A stretch of DNA of 64,000 nt from Soonwooa sp. (GCF_030151385.1 NZ_JASLDS010000049.1:62001-126000), one strand, 5' to 3'; positions 42,337-52,583 are shown, counted from the stretch's first letter. Notes: generated by a model not told the origin, from the letters alone. A program made the numbers and translations.

Positions 42337-44733
42337 ATGAAGAATAGATTTTCCTTATTGTTTTTGGCAGTAGCGGCACTTGGCTTTGCGCAAGAAAATG
42401 TTACCTACCAAAAACCATCTCAAGAAATATTGCAGTTGGCGGACTACAATCGTCCACCAACAATAATGATGGATAGCAAACGCGAAAATATCATTTTAAC
42501 CTATCGTTCAACCTACAAAACTTTAGAAGACCTTAACCAAGACGAAATGAAGTTGGGTGGACTTAGGATAAATCCAGTAACCAATATTTCGAGTACGATT
42601 ACTTATTTTAACAACTTAAAACTTAAAAAAGTTACTGATAAATCCGAAACCCAAGTTAAGGGACTTCCTGCAAATCCACGTTTAGCTTATTTTCAATTGT
42701 CACCAGACGAAAAGTTGTTGGCTTTCACCAATACCACAGCTAAAGGTGTCGAACTTTGGATTGTAGATCTAGCTTCGGCAACAGCGAAAAAATTGACTTC
42801 AGATAACTTGAATGCTAACATGGGATCACCATATTCTTGGTATAGAGATTCCAAAGCTTTATTAGTGAATCAGATGGTCGCAAATCGTCCAGCGCTTTTG
42901 GATGATAAAAATAATCTTCCGACTGGTCCAACAGTGTCGACAAGTGACGGGAAAGTGTCGCAAAACCGAACCTATCAAGATCTTTTGAAAAATCCGCAAG
43001 ACGAGAAGAATTTTGAAATGCTAGTAACTTCAGAATTGTACAAAGTTAGCGTTGATGGTGGTTCTAGCCTATTCAAAAAAGCTGATTTGTATGTTGGACA
43101 AAGTTTTTCTCCTAATGGAAAGTATGTCAATATTACAACATTGCAAAAGCCGTTTTCGTACATCGTTCCTTATTCTAGATTTCCGATGACAAGTATTGTT
43201 TATGATGATGCAGGCAACGAAATTAAAAAAGTAAATACTGTGCCTTTAACGGAGATTATGCCAAAAGGTTTTTCTGCAACACGTGAAGGAAAACGTAATA
43301 TGACTTGGCGCTCGGACAAACCTGCAGTTTTGTATTTTGTCCAAGCTTTGGATGGTGGTGATCCTGCAAAAAATGTAGATTTTCGCGATGAGGTTTTCAC
43401 GTGGGAAGCACCATTTAATGCTGAACCAAAATCTTTAGTAAAAATAAAAGATCGTTTTGGAGGCATCCAATGGGGAGATGATCAACATGCGATTATTAGT
43501 GATTCTTGGTATGACACGAGAAATCTAACGACTCAGTTTCTTAACCCAACGACAGGCGAAACAAAACTAATTTCGAAGCGAAATTTCCAAGATATCTATA
43601 GCGATCCTGGGAATTTCCAAACCAAAAGAAATGAGTTTGGTCGCGATATTATCGATATAGAAGCTAACAAATCTTATCGTTTAGGTGAAGGTTTTACCAA
43701 AGAAGGACAATTTCCGTTTATCGATTCTTTCGATTGGAACACTTTGAAATCAACAAGACTATACACGTCTAATGTTAAAGACAAAAAAGAAGATTTAATC
43801 GATATTCTTAATATTAAAAAGAACGAAATCCTTGTTCGTGAGCAATCCAAAAACGAGTATCCAAATTATTATATCAAAAATTTTAAATCAGGAAAATTAA
43901 CGCCAGTTACACAATTTGCTAATCCTTTTGCAAGTATTAAAGATGTTACTAAAGAAGTGATTCATTATAAAAGAAATGACGATGTAGATTTGACAGGGAC
44001 GCTTTATCTGCCTGCTGGATATAACAAAAAAGACAAGTTGCCATTGTTGATTTGGGCTTATCCAGAAGAGTTTAAAGATAAAGCAACAGCGGGACAAAAC
44101 TCCAAAAACCCAAATGAGTTTACCTTCCCAAGTTATGGTTCTTTCATTTATTGGGTAACCAAAGGTTATGCAGTTTTGGATGACGCTTCATTCCCAATTA
44201 TTGGAGAAGGCAAAACGGAGCCAAACGACACTTTTATCACGCAATTGGTGGCGGATGGAAAAGCGGCAATTGACGCTGTAGACAAATTAGGATACATCGA
44301 TAGAAAGAAAGTTGCAGTTGGTGGACATTCTTATGGAGCTTTTATGACAGCAAATCTTTTGACACATTCGGATTTGTTCGCTTGCGGTATTGCGAGAAGT
44401 GGAGCTTATAACAGAACTTTGACGCCTTTTGGGTTCCAGAGTGAGCAACGTAATTATTGGGATATCCCAAATATCTACAACGAAATGTCACCTTTTATGA
44501 ATGCTAACAAAATGAAAACACCATTATTGCTTGTTCATGGTGAAGCAGATAACAATCCAGGGACTTTCACTCTACAAACAGAGCGTTATTTCCAAGCCTT
44601 AAAGAATCTTGGAGCGCCAGTGCGAATGGTGTTGTTACCCAAAGAATCGCACGGTTATGTTGCAAAAGAAAATGTCTTACATCTTCTTTGGGAGCAAGAC
44701 CAATTCCTAGAAAAATGTTTGAAAAGTAAATAA
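42337..44733 (+). CDS. S9 family prolyl oligopeptidase-type serine peptidase
   Basis: A 798-residue exported S9 peptidase: signal peptide (about 1-18, ending GFA), a beta-propeller region (about 60-530) that filters substrate size, and a C-terminal alpha/beta-hydrolase domain. The nucleophile is S665 in GGHSYGAF, the aspartate is in LLVHGEADNNPG and the histidine in KESHGYV. The sequence around the active site (SGAYNRTLTPFGFQ, ERYFQAL) resembles glutamyl endopeptidase-type S9 enzymes of Bacteroidota and chloroplasts, so cleavage after Glu is possible but unproven. It is divergent from the S46 peptidase, and the two may work on the same periplasmic peptides. Confidence 0.88.
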   Translation: MKNRFSLLFLAVAALGFAQENVTYQKPSQEILQLADYNRPPTIMMDSKRENIILTYRSTYKTLEDLNQDEMKLGGLRINPVTNISSTITYFNNLKLKKVTDKSETQVKGLPANPRLAYFQLSPDEKLLAFTNTTAKGVELWIVDLASATAKKLTSDNLNANMGSPYSWYRDSKALLVNQMVANRPALLDDKNNLPTGPTVSTSDGKVSQNRTYQDLLKNPQDEKNFEMLVTSELYKVSVDGGSSLFKKADLYVGQSFSPNGKYVNITTLQKPFSYIVPYSRFPMTSIVYDDAGNEIKKVNTVPLTEIMPKGFSATREGKRNMTWRSDKPAVLYFVQALDGGDPAKNVDFRDEVFTWEAPFNAEPKSLVKIKDRFGGIQWGDDQHAIISDSWYDTRNLTTQFLNPTTGETKLISKRNFQDIYSDPGNFQTKRNEFGRDIIDIEANKSYRLGEGFTKEGQFPFIDSFDWNTLKSTRLYTSNVKDKKEDLIDILNIKKNEILVREQSKNEYPNYYIKNFKSGKLTPVTQFANPFASIKDVTKEVIHYKRNDDVDLTGTLYLPAGYNKKDKLPLLIWAYPEEFKDKATAGQNSKNPNEFTFPSYGSFIYWVTKGYAVLDDASFPIIGEGKTEPNDTFITQLVADGKAAIDAVDKLGYIDRKKVAVGGHSYGAFMTANLLTHSDLFACGIARSGAYNRTLTPFGFQSEQRNYWDIPNIYNEMSPFMNANKMKTPLLLVHGEADNNPGTFTLQTERYFQALKNLGAPVRMVLLPKESHGYVAKENVLHLLWEQDQFLEKCLKSK

Positions 44734-44751
44734 ATTTAGATTTTGATACAT

Positions 44752-44780
44752 AAAAAACCATCGGATTCCGATGGTTTTTA
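44752..44780. terminator. Bidirectional terminator between S9 peptidase and mscL
   Basis: AAAACCATCGG pairs with CCGATGGTTTT; A and T tracts on both sides let it serve both convergent genes. Confidence 0.8.
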
Positions 44781-44800
44781 TGTTTTTATATTAAAAGAAA

Positions 44801-45190
44801 TTACGAATTCTTTTCTTTTAATAAATCTCTAATTTGAGCTAAAAGTTCCTCTTGAGTAGGACCAGCTGGAGCTGCTTCTATAACAGGTTCTGGCTTTTTC
44901 AGTTTGTTGATACCTTTGATCATTAAGAATAATGCAAAAGCTACAACAATAAAAGAAATAGCAGCAGAGATGAAGTTACCATACTTAATTGCAGTTCCTG
45001 GAATTACAAGCTGAGATAGGTTATCTGCATGTATTGCTTTTAATGCAGGGTTTAGGATAGCTGGTGTAATAATATCTTCTACTAATGAAGTTACAATTTT
45101 TCCAAATGCACCACCGATAACTACACCGACAGCCAAGTCAATTACGTTTCCTTTTACAGCAAACTCTTTAAATTCTTTAAAAAATCCCAT
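44801..45190 (-). CDS. mscL: Large-conductance mechanosensitive channel
   Basis: MscL forms a homopentameric pore in the inner membrane that opens on strong membrane tension and releases solutes during osmotic downshock. The 129-residue length is normal. The N-terminal amphipathic helix and TM1 (MGFFKEFKEFAVKGNVIDLAVGVVIG region) are highly conserved, followed by a periplasmic loop (about 45-68), TM2 (about 70-95) and a C-terminal cytoplasmic helix (PTQEELLAQIRDLLKEK). A TATTTTTG box lies 24 bp upstream. Confidence 0.95.
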   Translation of the reverse strand: MGFFKEFKEFAVKGNVIDLAVGVVIGGAFGKIVTSLVEDIITPAILNPALKAIHADNLSQLVIPGTAIKYGNFISAAISFIVVAFALFLMIKGINKLKKPEPVIEAAPAGPTQEELLAQIRDLLKEKNS

Positions 45191-45213
45191 AGTGTTTTGT
45201 TTATTATAGGCTA

Positions 45214-45221
45214 CAAAAATA
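45214..45221 (-). promoter_or_regulatory. -7 element of mscL
   Basis: TATTTTTG on the minus strand, 23 bp before the ATG; no clear -33 TTG. Confidence 0.4.
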
Positions 45222-45329
45222 TTAAAATTTCTTAATGATAGATAGATATATTCTAAAATTATTGTAATATTTTATTTATTGAACGATATTTGTATATTGT
45301 TTCTTTAAAAAATACGCAAAAACAAGCCG

Positions 45330-46817
45330 ATGAAAATACTAAATGTTAATCAATTAAAGGAATGTGATCAATTTACAATAAAAAATAAGCCTATTTTTTC
45401 AATTAATCTTATGGAAAAAGCGGCGAAAGTAAGTTGTGAATGGATTCTCAAAAACTCGGATGTTAACGAGGATTTTATCATTTTTTGTGGTAACGGAAAT
45501 AATGGTGGTGACGGATTAGCATTAGCCAGATTGTTGTCAACATTTAATAGAAAAGTTAAAGTGGTTGTCAATTATGGCAAAAAATTCTCAAAAGATGCTG
45601 TAACCAATCTTCAAAGGATTCCCGAAAATGTTCCTATTATTGATGCTAGCGATTTTTCAACTAACATAGTTAGACAATCAACGGTTATCATTGATGCTAT
45701 TTTTGGTATAGGTCTCAACAAAAATATTGGACAACCTTGGGAAGCTATAATTAATGAAATTAACACTCTAAGTAATCAAATTATTGCACTTGATATGCCT
45801 TCTGGATTAAGTCCAGATGGAGATAGAAATAGTGATGTTTTCATAAAAGCAAATGATACGATTAGTTTCCAGTTTTACAAAAAAATATTCTTTCATCCAG
45901 AAACTGGTGTTTATTGTGGAAAGATTCATGTCTTGAATGTTGATTTAAGTCCTATTTATATAAAAGAAGTAAAAGTAGATTCTTTTGTTGCTGATGAAAG
46001 AGAAATAAAAAATATTTACAAAAAGCGCCCTGAATTCAGTCATAAGGGGAATTTTGGTAAAGCAGTTCTAGTGGGTGGTAGTTATGGTAAGACAGGCGCA
46101 ATTGTATTAGCTGGTCGTGTGGCGGCAAGAACTGGCGCGGGACTTACTTATATTAACGCCCCAGAATGTGCGTATTCTGCATGTTTATTGCAAATCCCAG
46201 AAGCGATGTTTGAGTTTGGTGGTAATCGTGAAGTCGAACAGATCAACACTGTAGAAAATGCTGATTATGGAATTGGACCAGGCTTTGGTAAAAGTGATAT
46301 AGCCCGTTCTGCTTTGGAGAATTTTTTGCGAAACCACAGCAAGCCAATTGTATTAGATGCTGATGCTTTAATGCTTTTGTCTAGTCATTTTAATTTGCTA
46401 TCATGGGTGCCGAAAGATTCGATACTGACTCCACATCCTAAAGAATTTGATCGACTTTTTGGTGCTTCACTAAATTCTTTTGATAGATTAGAGTTAGCAA
46501 AAGAAATGGCAAAAAAGTATGGAGTTAATATCGTTCTCAAAGATCATCATTCGCAAATTATTCTGTCAACAGGTGAGGTATACTACAATGTGACAGGTAA
46601 TTCTGGTTTGGCTAAAGGCGGAAGTGGCGATGTTTTGACAGGAATAATTACATCACTTTTAGCTCAAAAATATAGTCCAAAAGAAGCTGCGATTTTTGGT
46701 GTTTGGATTCATGGTAAGGCTGCGGATTTGGCTCTTAAAGGTCAATCCAAAGAAAGCCTTCTGGCTTCAGATGTTATCGAAAGCGTCGGCAAAGTTTTTA
46801 ACTACCTTTCAAAGTAG
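45330..46817 (+). CDS. nnr: Bifunctional NAD(P)H-hydrate epimerase/dehydratase
   Basis: Nnr repairs NADH and NADPH that have been hydrated to inactive forms. The N-terminal epimerase domain (about 1-210, YjeF_N) has the phosphate loop GNGNNGGDGLALARLL (52-67) and ALDMPSGLSPDG. The C-terminal ADP-dependent dehydratase domain (about 225-490, ribokinase-like fold) has HKGNFGKAVLVGGS, LTPHPKEFDRLF and GLAKGGSGDVLTGI. The 495-residue length is normal for the bifunctional enzyme. Its last 20 bases overlap the convergent DUF1648 gene. Confidence 0.93.
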   Translation: MKILNVNQLKECDQFTIKNKPIFSINLMEKAAKVSCEWILKNSDVNEDFIIFCGNGNNGGDGLALARLLSTFNRKVKVVVNYGKKFSKDAVTNLQRIPENVPIIDASDFSTNIVRQSTVIIDAIFGIGLNKNIGQPWEAIINEINTLSNQIIALDMPSGLSPDGDRNSDVFIKANDTISFQFYKKIFFHPETGVYCGKIHVLNVDLSPIYIKEVKVDSFVADEREIKNIYKKRPEFSHKGNFGKAVLVGGSYGKTGAIVLAGRVAARTGAGLTYINAPECAYSACLLQIPEAMFEFGGNREVEQINTVENADYGIGPGFGKSDIARSALENFLRNHSKPIVLDADALMLLSSHFNLLSWVPKDSILTPHPKEFDRLFGASLNSFDRLELAKEMAKKYGVNIVLKDHHSQIILSTGEVYYNVTGNSGLAKGGSGDVLTGIITSLLAQKYSPKEAAIFGVWIHGKAADLALKGQSKESLLASDVIESVGKVFNYLSK

Positions 46818-47244
46818 CAATTATTACACTTACTATAACAATTAATATTGTCCAGATCCATATCGATTTGGACATTTTTGTTTTTTGACCCAATGCAACT
46901 TTGTAAATGCTCGATTGGATTTCCAAAAATAAAATCAATACAAAAGTGTTGATTAACATTCCAAAAGAGGTTTGTAAATCCAAATTCCAGTTTTGTATAA
47001 GCGAATAAATGTCAGCTATTTTTAAAGATTTTAAATCTGCAATCTGTGTACTGAATGTTGCGAAAAATATCAAACCTAAAATCGGCATCAACCAATAGAA
47101 CAATTTGTTACCATATCCGTCAGCTGTACCACTAATCCCAAAATGAATCGGGATTCTTTTTGGCAGATTGCGATAGGTTAAAGCGCTAAAAAGTAACAAT
47201 GCAAAAACCAATATGCTGTTTATAAGAATTAAAAGTAATGTCAT
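46798..47244 (-). CDS. DUF1648 membrane protein
   Basis: A 148-residue membrane protein with four predicted helices (about 3-20, 50-67, 90-108, 125-144). The loop after the first helix reads LPKRIPIHFGISGTADGYGNK (28-48), the hallmark of DUF1648, also present in SdpI-type immunity proteins and other small membrane proteins. SdpI protects Bacillus against a toxic peptide, but a lone DUF1648 protein without a toxin gene gives no such evidence here. It overlaps the nnr 3' end by 20 bases on the opposite strand. Confidence 0.78.
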   Translation of the reverse strand: MTLLLILINSILVFALLLFSALTYRNLPKRIPIHFGISGTADGYGNKLFYWLMPILGLIFFATFSTQIADLKSLKIADIYSLIQNWNLDLQTSFGMLINTFVLILFLEIQSSIYKVALGQKTKMSKSIWIWTILIVIVSVIIATLKGS

Positions 47245-47333
47245 TTCTATAAAATAAGAGGATGAGGTCGATGATTTTCTAAATTTTATAGCAATTTAAA
47301 ACTTTTTTAACAACAATGGAATCCAATTATTAT

Positions 47334-47341
47334 TAAATTTG
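47334..47341 (+). promoter_or_regulatory. -7-like element very close to ppc start
   Basis: TAAATTTG matches TAnnTTTG, but only 5 bp separate it from the ATG at 47347, so transcription from it would give a leaderless mRNA. It may be a chance match in AT-rich DNA. Confidence 0.3.
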
Positions 47342-47346
47342 TTAGT

Positions 47347-49896
47347 ATGATAAATGACAAAAAGAATGAAATTTTTCGACAATTAGTTGAAAATAAATTC
47401 CAAATATACAATTCACTTTTCATGAGTTTGCCTTATGATAAGATGACCAATATCGGAATGTTGCTTCCGTTTTTATACGAAGAAAGTAAAGAAGGTTACG
47501 ACAAAGCTTTGTCTCCGGAAGAGATTATTAATTCGTTTTTTAAAAATCATACCGATTTGCAAACCGAAGAGCAAAAGTTAGAATTACTTTTTAAAATTGT
47601 TCAGTATATCGAGCGGCAAGTTGTTTTGTTCGATAGTATTGAGGATGCAGCTTTTCAGGATTTGCATTCGGAAGCGGATGCGGGGACAATTGTTAATCTT
47701 TACGAACGTGCTTTACAAGACCATCGTTTGACGGAAGTTCGCAAAAAGTTAAAAGACTTTTCTGTGAAAATCGTTTTTACAGCGCATCCAACACAGTTTT
47801 ATCCAAATGCTGTTCAGAGAATTATTCATGATTTGCGCAATGCCATTCAGGACGATTCTGTGACAGAAATTGATGTGTTGTTGCAGCAATTGGGCAAAAC
47901 GCCATTCGTTAACAAAGAGCGTCCAACACCTTTGGATGAGGCGATGAGCATTATGTATTATTTGCGTTATGTCTATTACCAAAGCATTGGCGACCTTTAT
48001 AAAAAGTTAAAAGAAACTTTTGGTACAGAGTCTTTCCATCTTCATCCTGATGTTATTAAGTTAGGTTTTTGGCCAGGTGGCGATCGCGATGGCAATCCAT
48101 TTGTAACCGCGAATGTAACTTTGGAAGTGGCTAACGAACTGCGAAGCTCAATCCTAAAATGTTATTATGGACATCTTAAAAACATTCGACGACGCTTGAG
48201 TTTTAGAGGTGTTTCGGAGGTTTTGGAAGACTTAAGCCATAAATTGTATAAAGCTATTTTTGAAAATGATTTCGAAATTTCGGAAGCGAATATTATTGCT
48301 AAAATTGACGAAGCTGAACATATCTTAATGACATCACACCAAGGACTTTTCCGAGATTTGTTGGACGATTATCGCGATCGGGTTCGGATTTTTGGGACAC
48401 ATTTTGCGACTTTAGATATTCGACAAGATAGTCGTATTCATCAAAAAATAATTGATACAATCTTTAATCATTTATTTAAAAATGAAGAAAATTCTGAAAT
48501 TTCTAATCAACAGAAATTCGAAAAGTTAATTGCATCAAATGATGTTGTGACACCAGAGATTTTCGATGAAGAAATTGTCAAAGATACTTTGCAAAATATT
48601 TTGAATGTTACTAAAATTCAAAAACATAATGGCGAACGTGGATTGCATCGTTACATTATTTCGAATTCGGATGAAGTTAAAGATGTGATGAATGTCTATG
48701 CGCTTTTTAAACTTTGCGGTTATCAAGAAAGTGACATCAAAATGGATATTGTTCCGCTTTTCGAAACGATGGAAGGTCTCGACAATGCGCAACAGGTTAT
48801 GCGAGATTTGTATCAATCGCCGATTTATCAGCAACATCTCAAGAATCGTGGCAACCAACAATACATCATGCTCGGTTTTTCTGACGGAACTAAAGATGGC
48901 GGTTACCTAAAAGCGAATTGGGAAATCTACCGCGCCAAAGAAGAATTGACGGCAGTTGCTAAAGAATTTGGCATTAAAGTTATATTTTTTGATGGTCGTG
49001 GAGGTCCGCCAGCAAGAGGTGGTGGAAAGACGCATGATTTCTATGCTTCACAAGGCAAGACGATCGCAAATAACGAGTTAGAATTAACAATACAAGGTCA
49101 AACGATTACCAGCGTTTTTGGTAATAAAGACCAAGCGAAATACAATTTTGAACAACTTTTAACTGCTGGAATTGAAAATGATGTTTTCGAAAATTCTAAA
49201 AAAGATTTAACCGAAAAAGAACGCCAACTGATTGATACCTTGGCTGAATTAAGTTATAAAAAATATTCGGAGTTAAAAGCGCATCCAATGTTTGTTCCGT
49301 ATTTGCAAGAGATGAGCACACTCGAATATTATGGAAAAACCAATATTGGAAGTCGTCCAAGCAAACGTGGCGCAGATGGTGAATTGAAATTTGAAGACTT
49401 GCGTGCAATCCCATTTGTTGGTTCTTGGTCGCAACTTAAGCAAAATGTTCCTGGTTTTTATGGATTTGGAACTGCGTTAAAAATATTGAAAGACGAAGGT
49501 AAATTTGATGACGTTAGATTCTTATATCAACATTCGGATTTCTTCAAAACTTTGGTGCTAAACTCGATGATGTCGATGAATAAGACTTATTTCCCATTGA
49601 CTTTTTATATGAGAGAAAATAAAAAATTCGGCGAATTTTGGAATGTTTTGTTTGAAGAATTTAACCTATCGAAAGATTTGATGTTAGAATTAACGGGCTT
49701 CAAAGTGTTGATGCAAGAAGAACCACTGAACAGAAAATCGGTTTTGATTCGTGAGAAGATTGTGTTGCCACTTTTGAGCATCCAGCAGTATGCATTAATG
49801 CAGATTCAGAAGAATCCTGATAATAAAGAACTTTATGAAAAGTTGGTAATCAGGTCTTTATTTGGTAATATTAATGCAAGTCGTAATTCTGCTTAA
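47347..49896 (+). CDS. ppc: Phosphoenolpyruvate carboxylase
   Basis: PEP carboxylase adds bicarbonate to phosphoenolpyruvate to form oxaloacetate, refilling the TCA cycle. It is an 849-residue soluble enzyme, slightly shorter than the enterobacterial one. Catalytic motifs are present: H147 in VFTAHPTQ, FWPGGDRDGNPFVT, K516 in GFSDGTKDGGY and the FFDGRGGPPARGGG loop. The N terminus (VENKFQIYNSLFMSLPYDKM) matches Bacteroidota homologues as I remember them, supporting the ATG at 47347. The end is SRNSA, where most family members end in RNTG. Confidence 0.94.
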   Translation: MINDKKNEIFRQLVENKFQIYNSLFMSLPYDKMTNIGMLLPFLYEESKEGYDKALSPEEIINSFFKNHTDLQTEEQKLELLFKIVQYIERQVVLFDSIEDAAFQDLHSEADAGTIVNLYERALQDHRLTEVRKKLKDFSVKIVFTAHPTQFYPNAVQRIIHDLRNAIQDDSVTEIDVLLQQLGKTPFVNKERPTPLDEAMSIMYYLRYVYYQSIGDLYKKLKETFGTESFHLHPDVIKLGFWPGGDRDGNPFVTANVTLEVANELRSSILKCYYGHLKNIRRRLSFRGVSEVLEDLSHKLYKAIFENDFEISEANIIAKIDEAEHILMTSHQGLFRDLLDDYRDRVRIFGTHFATLDIRQDSRIHQKIIDTIFNHLFKNEENSEISNQQKFEKLIASNDVVTPEIFDEEIVKDTLQNILNVTKIQKHNGERGLHRYIISNSDEVKDVMNVYALFKLCGYQESDIKMDIVPLFETMEGLDNAQQVMRDLYQSPIYQQHLKNRGNQQYIMLGFSDGTKDGGYLKANWEIYRAKEELTAVAKEFGIKVIFFDGRGGPPARGGGKTHDFYASQGKTIANNELELTIQGQTITSVFGNKDQAKYNFEQLLTAGIENDVFENSKKDLTEKERQLIDTLAELSYKKYSELKAHPMFVPYLQEMSTLEYYGKTNIGSRPSKRGADGELKFEDLRAIPFVGSWSQLKQNVPGFYGFGTALKILKDEGKFDDVRFLYQHSDFFKTLVLNSMMSMNKTYFPLTFYMRENKKFGEFWNVLFEEFNLSKDLMLELTGFKVLMQEEPLNRKSVLIREKIVLPLLSIQQYALMQIQKNPDNKELYEKLVIRSLFGNINASRNSA

Positions 49897-49977
49897 TTTT
49901 TTTAATCGAATTTAAGTTTCTTTAAGTAGATTTACACCGCTTTTCTTTAGTCGCATTTAATTTAGAAAAAATCAGCT

Positions 49978-52191
49978 ATGATGGATTTAACAACTCAGGT
50001 TCCTAGAGAACTTTTCGAAAGTATTTTTATGAATACTTCCATCGGATTTGCGTGGATTAATGTTGATGATTTTAGAATTAGAACTTTTAATCCTGCGCTA
50101 AGCAGTTTTTTAAATCTTAATGAAACGGATATTGGAAGGCAGGCGGACGTGGTTTTTCCAAAAGAAATTTTTGCGGCAAATCATGACGCTATTTCACAGG
50201 TGATAACGTCTGGTGACAAGTACACTCATGTTATACATTTAGTTGAGGAGAACACGGAAGACCGCTTTTTTGTGTTAGAAATTTCTAGGCTAGATTTTGA
50301 AGATAAGTATGCATTAATGCTCAGTCTACGACAAATTGGAGAGCGATTGTATTTTGAAAAAAAACTAGCAGAATATAAAAATAAATATGGTGAGCAAGTT
50401 GCGGGAACTTTGCATTCTAAAGCTATTCTGAAAGGCGAAAATGCGAAAATTGTTATCGCTAACGAAAGGATGATTTTGGCACTTGGTAAAGGTCATAATG
50501 TGTTGGGAACGTCCATGTTTAAGCTTTTTCCCGAAATAAAAAATCAAAAAATTATTGAGCTTTACAATCGATGTTTAGAAGAAAAAGTCAAAATTTTTGA
50601 AAAATCGCTTCCTGTTGAAATTAATTTTAAAACGGGACCGAAAACCTTTTTTCTGAAAGTTGCTTTAAAACCGATTTTTAATGAATCAGGCGAGTTTCAG
50701 GCTGTTCTGTTATCATTGTTAAATATTACTGATCTAGAGATTGCAAAACAAAAAGTATACGATCGAGAAGCTTTGTTAAAACAATTTATCGAGAATGTGC
50801 CTGTAGCAATTAATGTTGTAGAAGGTGAAGATTTCGTGTATAGAATTTCCAATAAAGCATCTGAAAAAGTTTGGGGTTTCAAAATCGAATTGGGAACACG
50901 AGTTAAAGATACAGTCCCAGGAATTGAAGACCGTCCTATCTACGAAGATCTTCAGAAAGTCTTTAGGGAAGGTATTTTATTGGAGAAAAAAGAGCATGAA
51001 TATACCGACGCCAATGGTGAACTTCAATATATTAATTATATTTTTCAGCCTATTCGAGATTCTGAAGGTGTTGTTAAATATGTGATGACTTTGGGTTATG
51101 ATGTTTCGGAAGATTTAAAACATAAAAGACAGCTTCGCGAAAACGAAGAAAAATTCAAAATGCTCGCAGAGTCTATGCCACAATTGGTTTGGACAACTGA
51201 CAAGGATGGACATGCTACCTATTTTAATAGCAATTGGTATGAGTTCACCAGTATTAAAAAAGGCGAAAATCCGTGGGGACAGATAACTTGTCTTTTGGGT
51301 ATTTCTCAAAGCGAAGCAGATCATATCCAAAAAGAGTGGGAAGCGTGCATCCAAAAAAAGCAAGTCTATGAGAAAGAAATGCTTTTTGATAATTATAAAA
51401 AAACGGGTAAAAAGCATTGGTTTTTGGTGCGTGCGATTCCTGTCTATAACGAAGAAAACGAAATCGATTTGTGGATTGGGACTTGTACAGATATTGACGA
51501 CTTCAAGCAACTTCAGCAACAGAAAGATGATTTCTTGGGCATTGCCAGTCATGAGTTAAAAACGCCTTTGACAAGTCTTAAATTATATTCACAATATATT
51601 GAACGAAATCTTCGTAGCCAAGGCGATTTGGCGAATGCGAATGTTGCCCAAAAAATGGATGAACAGATTAACAAATTAACTGAACTTATTGGTGAATTGT
51701 TAGATGTTACTAAAATCCAAAATGGTCAAATCGAATTAAAAACCATGACGTTTAATTTTAATGATTTGATTAATGAAGTGGTAGAAGAACAACAGCTGGC
51801 AACCAAACATAAAATTACTGTTAATGCGGATTCCGTTGGAGAGCTGGAAGCGGATCGTCATCGATTGGCACAAGTGATGAGTAACCTTATCGGAAACGCC
51901 ATAAAATACTCACCAGACGCAGACGAAATTGTTGTGACAGCGGAGCGTGTCGGCGACAAGCTGAGATTTTGTGTTCAAGATTACGGAATCGGAATTCCAG
52001 AGGAAAAAATCCAGCATGTTTTCAAACAATATTATCGCGTCAGCGGTAGTAAAGAGCATACTATTCCAGGTTTGGGACTTGGGCTTTATATTTCGTCGGA
52101 AATTATTAAAAGAAGTAAAGGTTCTATTTATGTCAATTCTGAAAGAGGAAAAGGGTCTAATTTTTGTTTTGAACTTCCCGTGAAAAACTAA
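49978..52191 (+). CDS. PAS-domain sensor histidine kinase
   Basis: A 737-residue soluble sensor kinase with no membrane helix, so it senses an internal signal. Several PAS domains occupy about 1-505, the last two being clearest (about 262-380 and 383-508: KMLAESMPQLVWTTDKDGHATYFN). They are followed by HisKA with the phospho-acceptor H525 in GIASHELKTPLTSLKL and a HATPase domain with the N box (NLIGNAIKYSPDAD), G1 (DYGIGIP) and G2 (GLGLGLYISSEII). Seventeen bases separate it from a receiver-only gene, almost certainly its partner. No sensor ligand can be named. Confidence 0.92.
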   Translation: MMDLTTQVPRELFESIFMNTSIGFAWINVDDFRIRTFNPALSSFLNLNETDIGRQADVVFPKEIFAANHDAISQVITSGDKYTHVIHLVEENTEDRFFVLEISRLDFEDKYALMLSLRQIGERLYFEKKLAEYKNKYGEQVAGTLHSKAILKGENAKIVIANERMILALGKGHNVLGTSMFKLFPEIKNQKIIELYNRCLEEKVKIFEKSLPVEINFKTGPKTFFLKVALKPIFNESGEFQAVLLSLLNITDLEIAKQKVYDREALLKQFIENVPVAINVVEGEDFVYRISNKASEKVWGFKIELGTRVKDTVPGIEDRPIYEDLQKVFREGILLEKKEHEYTDANGELQYINYIFQPIRDSEGVVKYVMTLGYDVSEDLKHKRQLRENEEKFKMLAESMPQLVWTTDKDGHATYFNSNWYEFTSIKKGENPWGQITCLLGISQSEADHIQKEWEACIQKKQVYEKEMLFDNYKKTGKKHWFLVRAIPVYNEENEIDLWIGTCTDIDDFKQLQQQKDDFLGIASHELKTPLTSLKLYSQYIERNLRSQGDLANANVAQKMDEQINKLTELIGELLDVTKIQNGQIELKTMTFNFNDLINEVVEEQQLATKHKITVNADSVGELEADRHRLAQVMSNLIGNAIKYSPDADEIVVTAERVGDKLRFCVQDYGIGIPEEKIQHVFKQYYRVSGSKEHTIPGLGLGLYISSEIIKRSKGSIYVNSERGKGSNFCFELPVKN

Positions 52192-52208
52192 TTACAATCT
52201 TTACTCAA

Positions 52209-52580
52209 ATGTCGGAAAAAAATAAAAAAATTATCATTGTTGATGACAATACTGCAATATTGGATTCGCTACAGATGATGTTGGATTTGGAAGGTTACAA
52301 TGTTGAGCTGTTTGAAAAAGGCTCAGAAATGTACCAACAACTCGACAAAGATAATCTCCCAAATCTAATACTAATGGATATGTGGTTGGCTGGTGAAGAT
52401 GGTCGTGATATTTGTCGTTTAATTCGCGGAAATACAGATCTTGATGGTCTTCCCGTTATTATTATGTCTGCGAGTCGTGGACTTGCCAAGTCTGCAATTG
52501 ATAGTGGAGCAGACGAATTTGTTGCCAAGCCTTTTGACCTTTTTGAGGTTTTAGAAAAAATAAAAAAGTACTGCAATTAA
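52209..52580 (+). CDS. Single-domain response regulator
   Basis: A 123-residue CheY-like receiver with no output domain. The acidic pocket is D12-D13, the phospho-acceptor is D57 (LILMDMWL), the switch residue is S87 and the conserved lysine is K107 (AKPF). It forms an operon with the upstream PAS kinase. Without a DNA-binding domain its output must be a protein interaction or a phosphorelay to a partner outside the window. Confidence 0.93.
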   Translation: MSEKNKKIIIVDDNTAILDSLQMMLDLEGYNVELFEKGSEMYQQLDKDNLPNLILMDMWLAGEDGRDICRLIRGNTDLDGLPVIIMSASRGLAKSAIDSGADEFVAKPFDLFEVLEKIKKYCN

Positions 52581-52583
52581 TAA

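Noticed and set aside
46798..47244. SdpI-type toxin immunity protein
   Set aside because: Only the short DUF1648 motif is shared and no toxin or regulator gene is adjacent.
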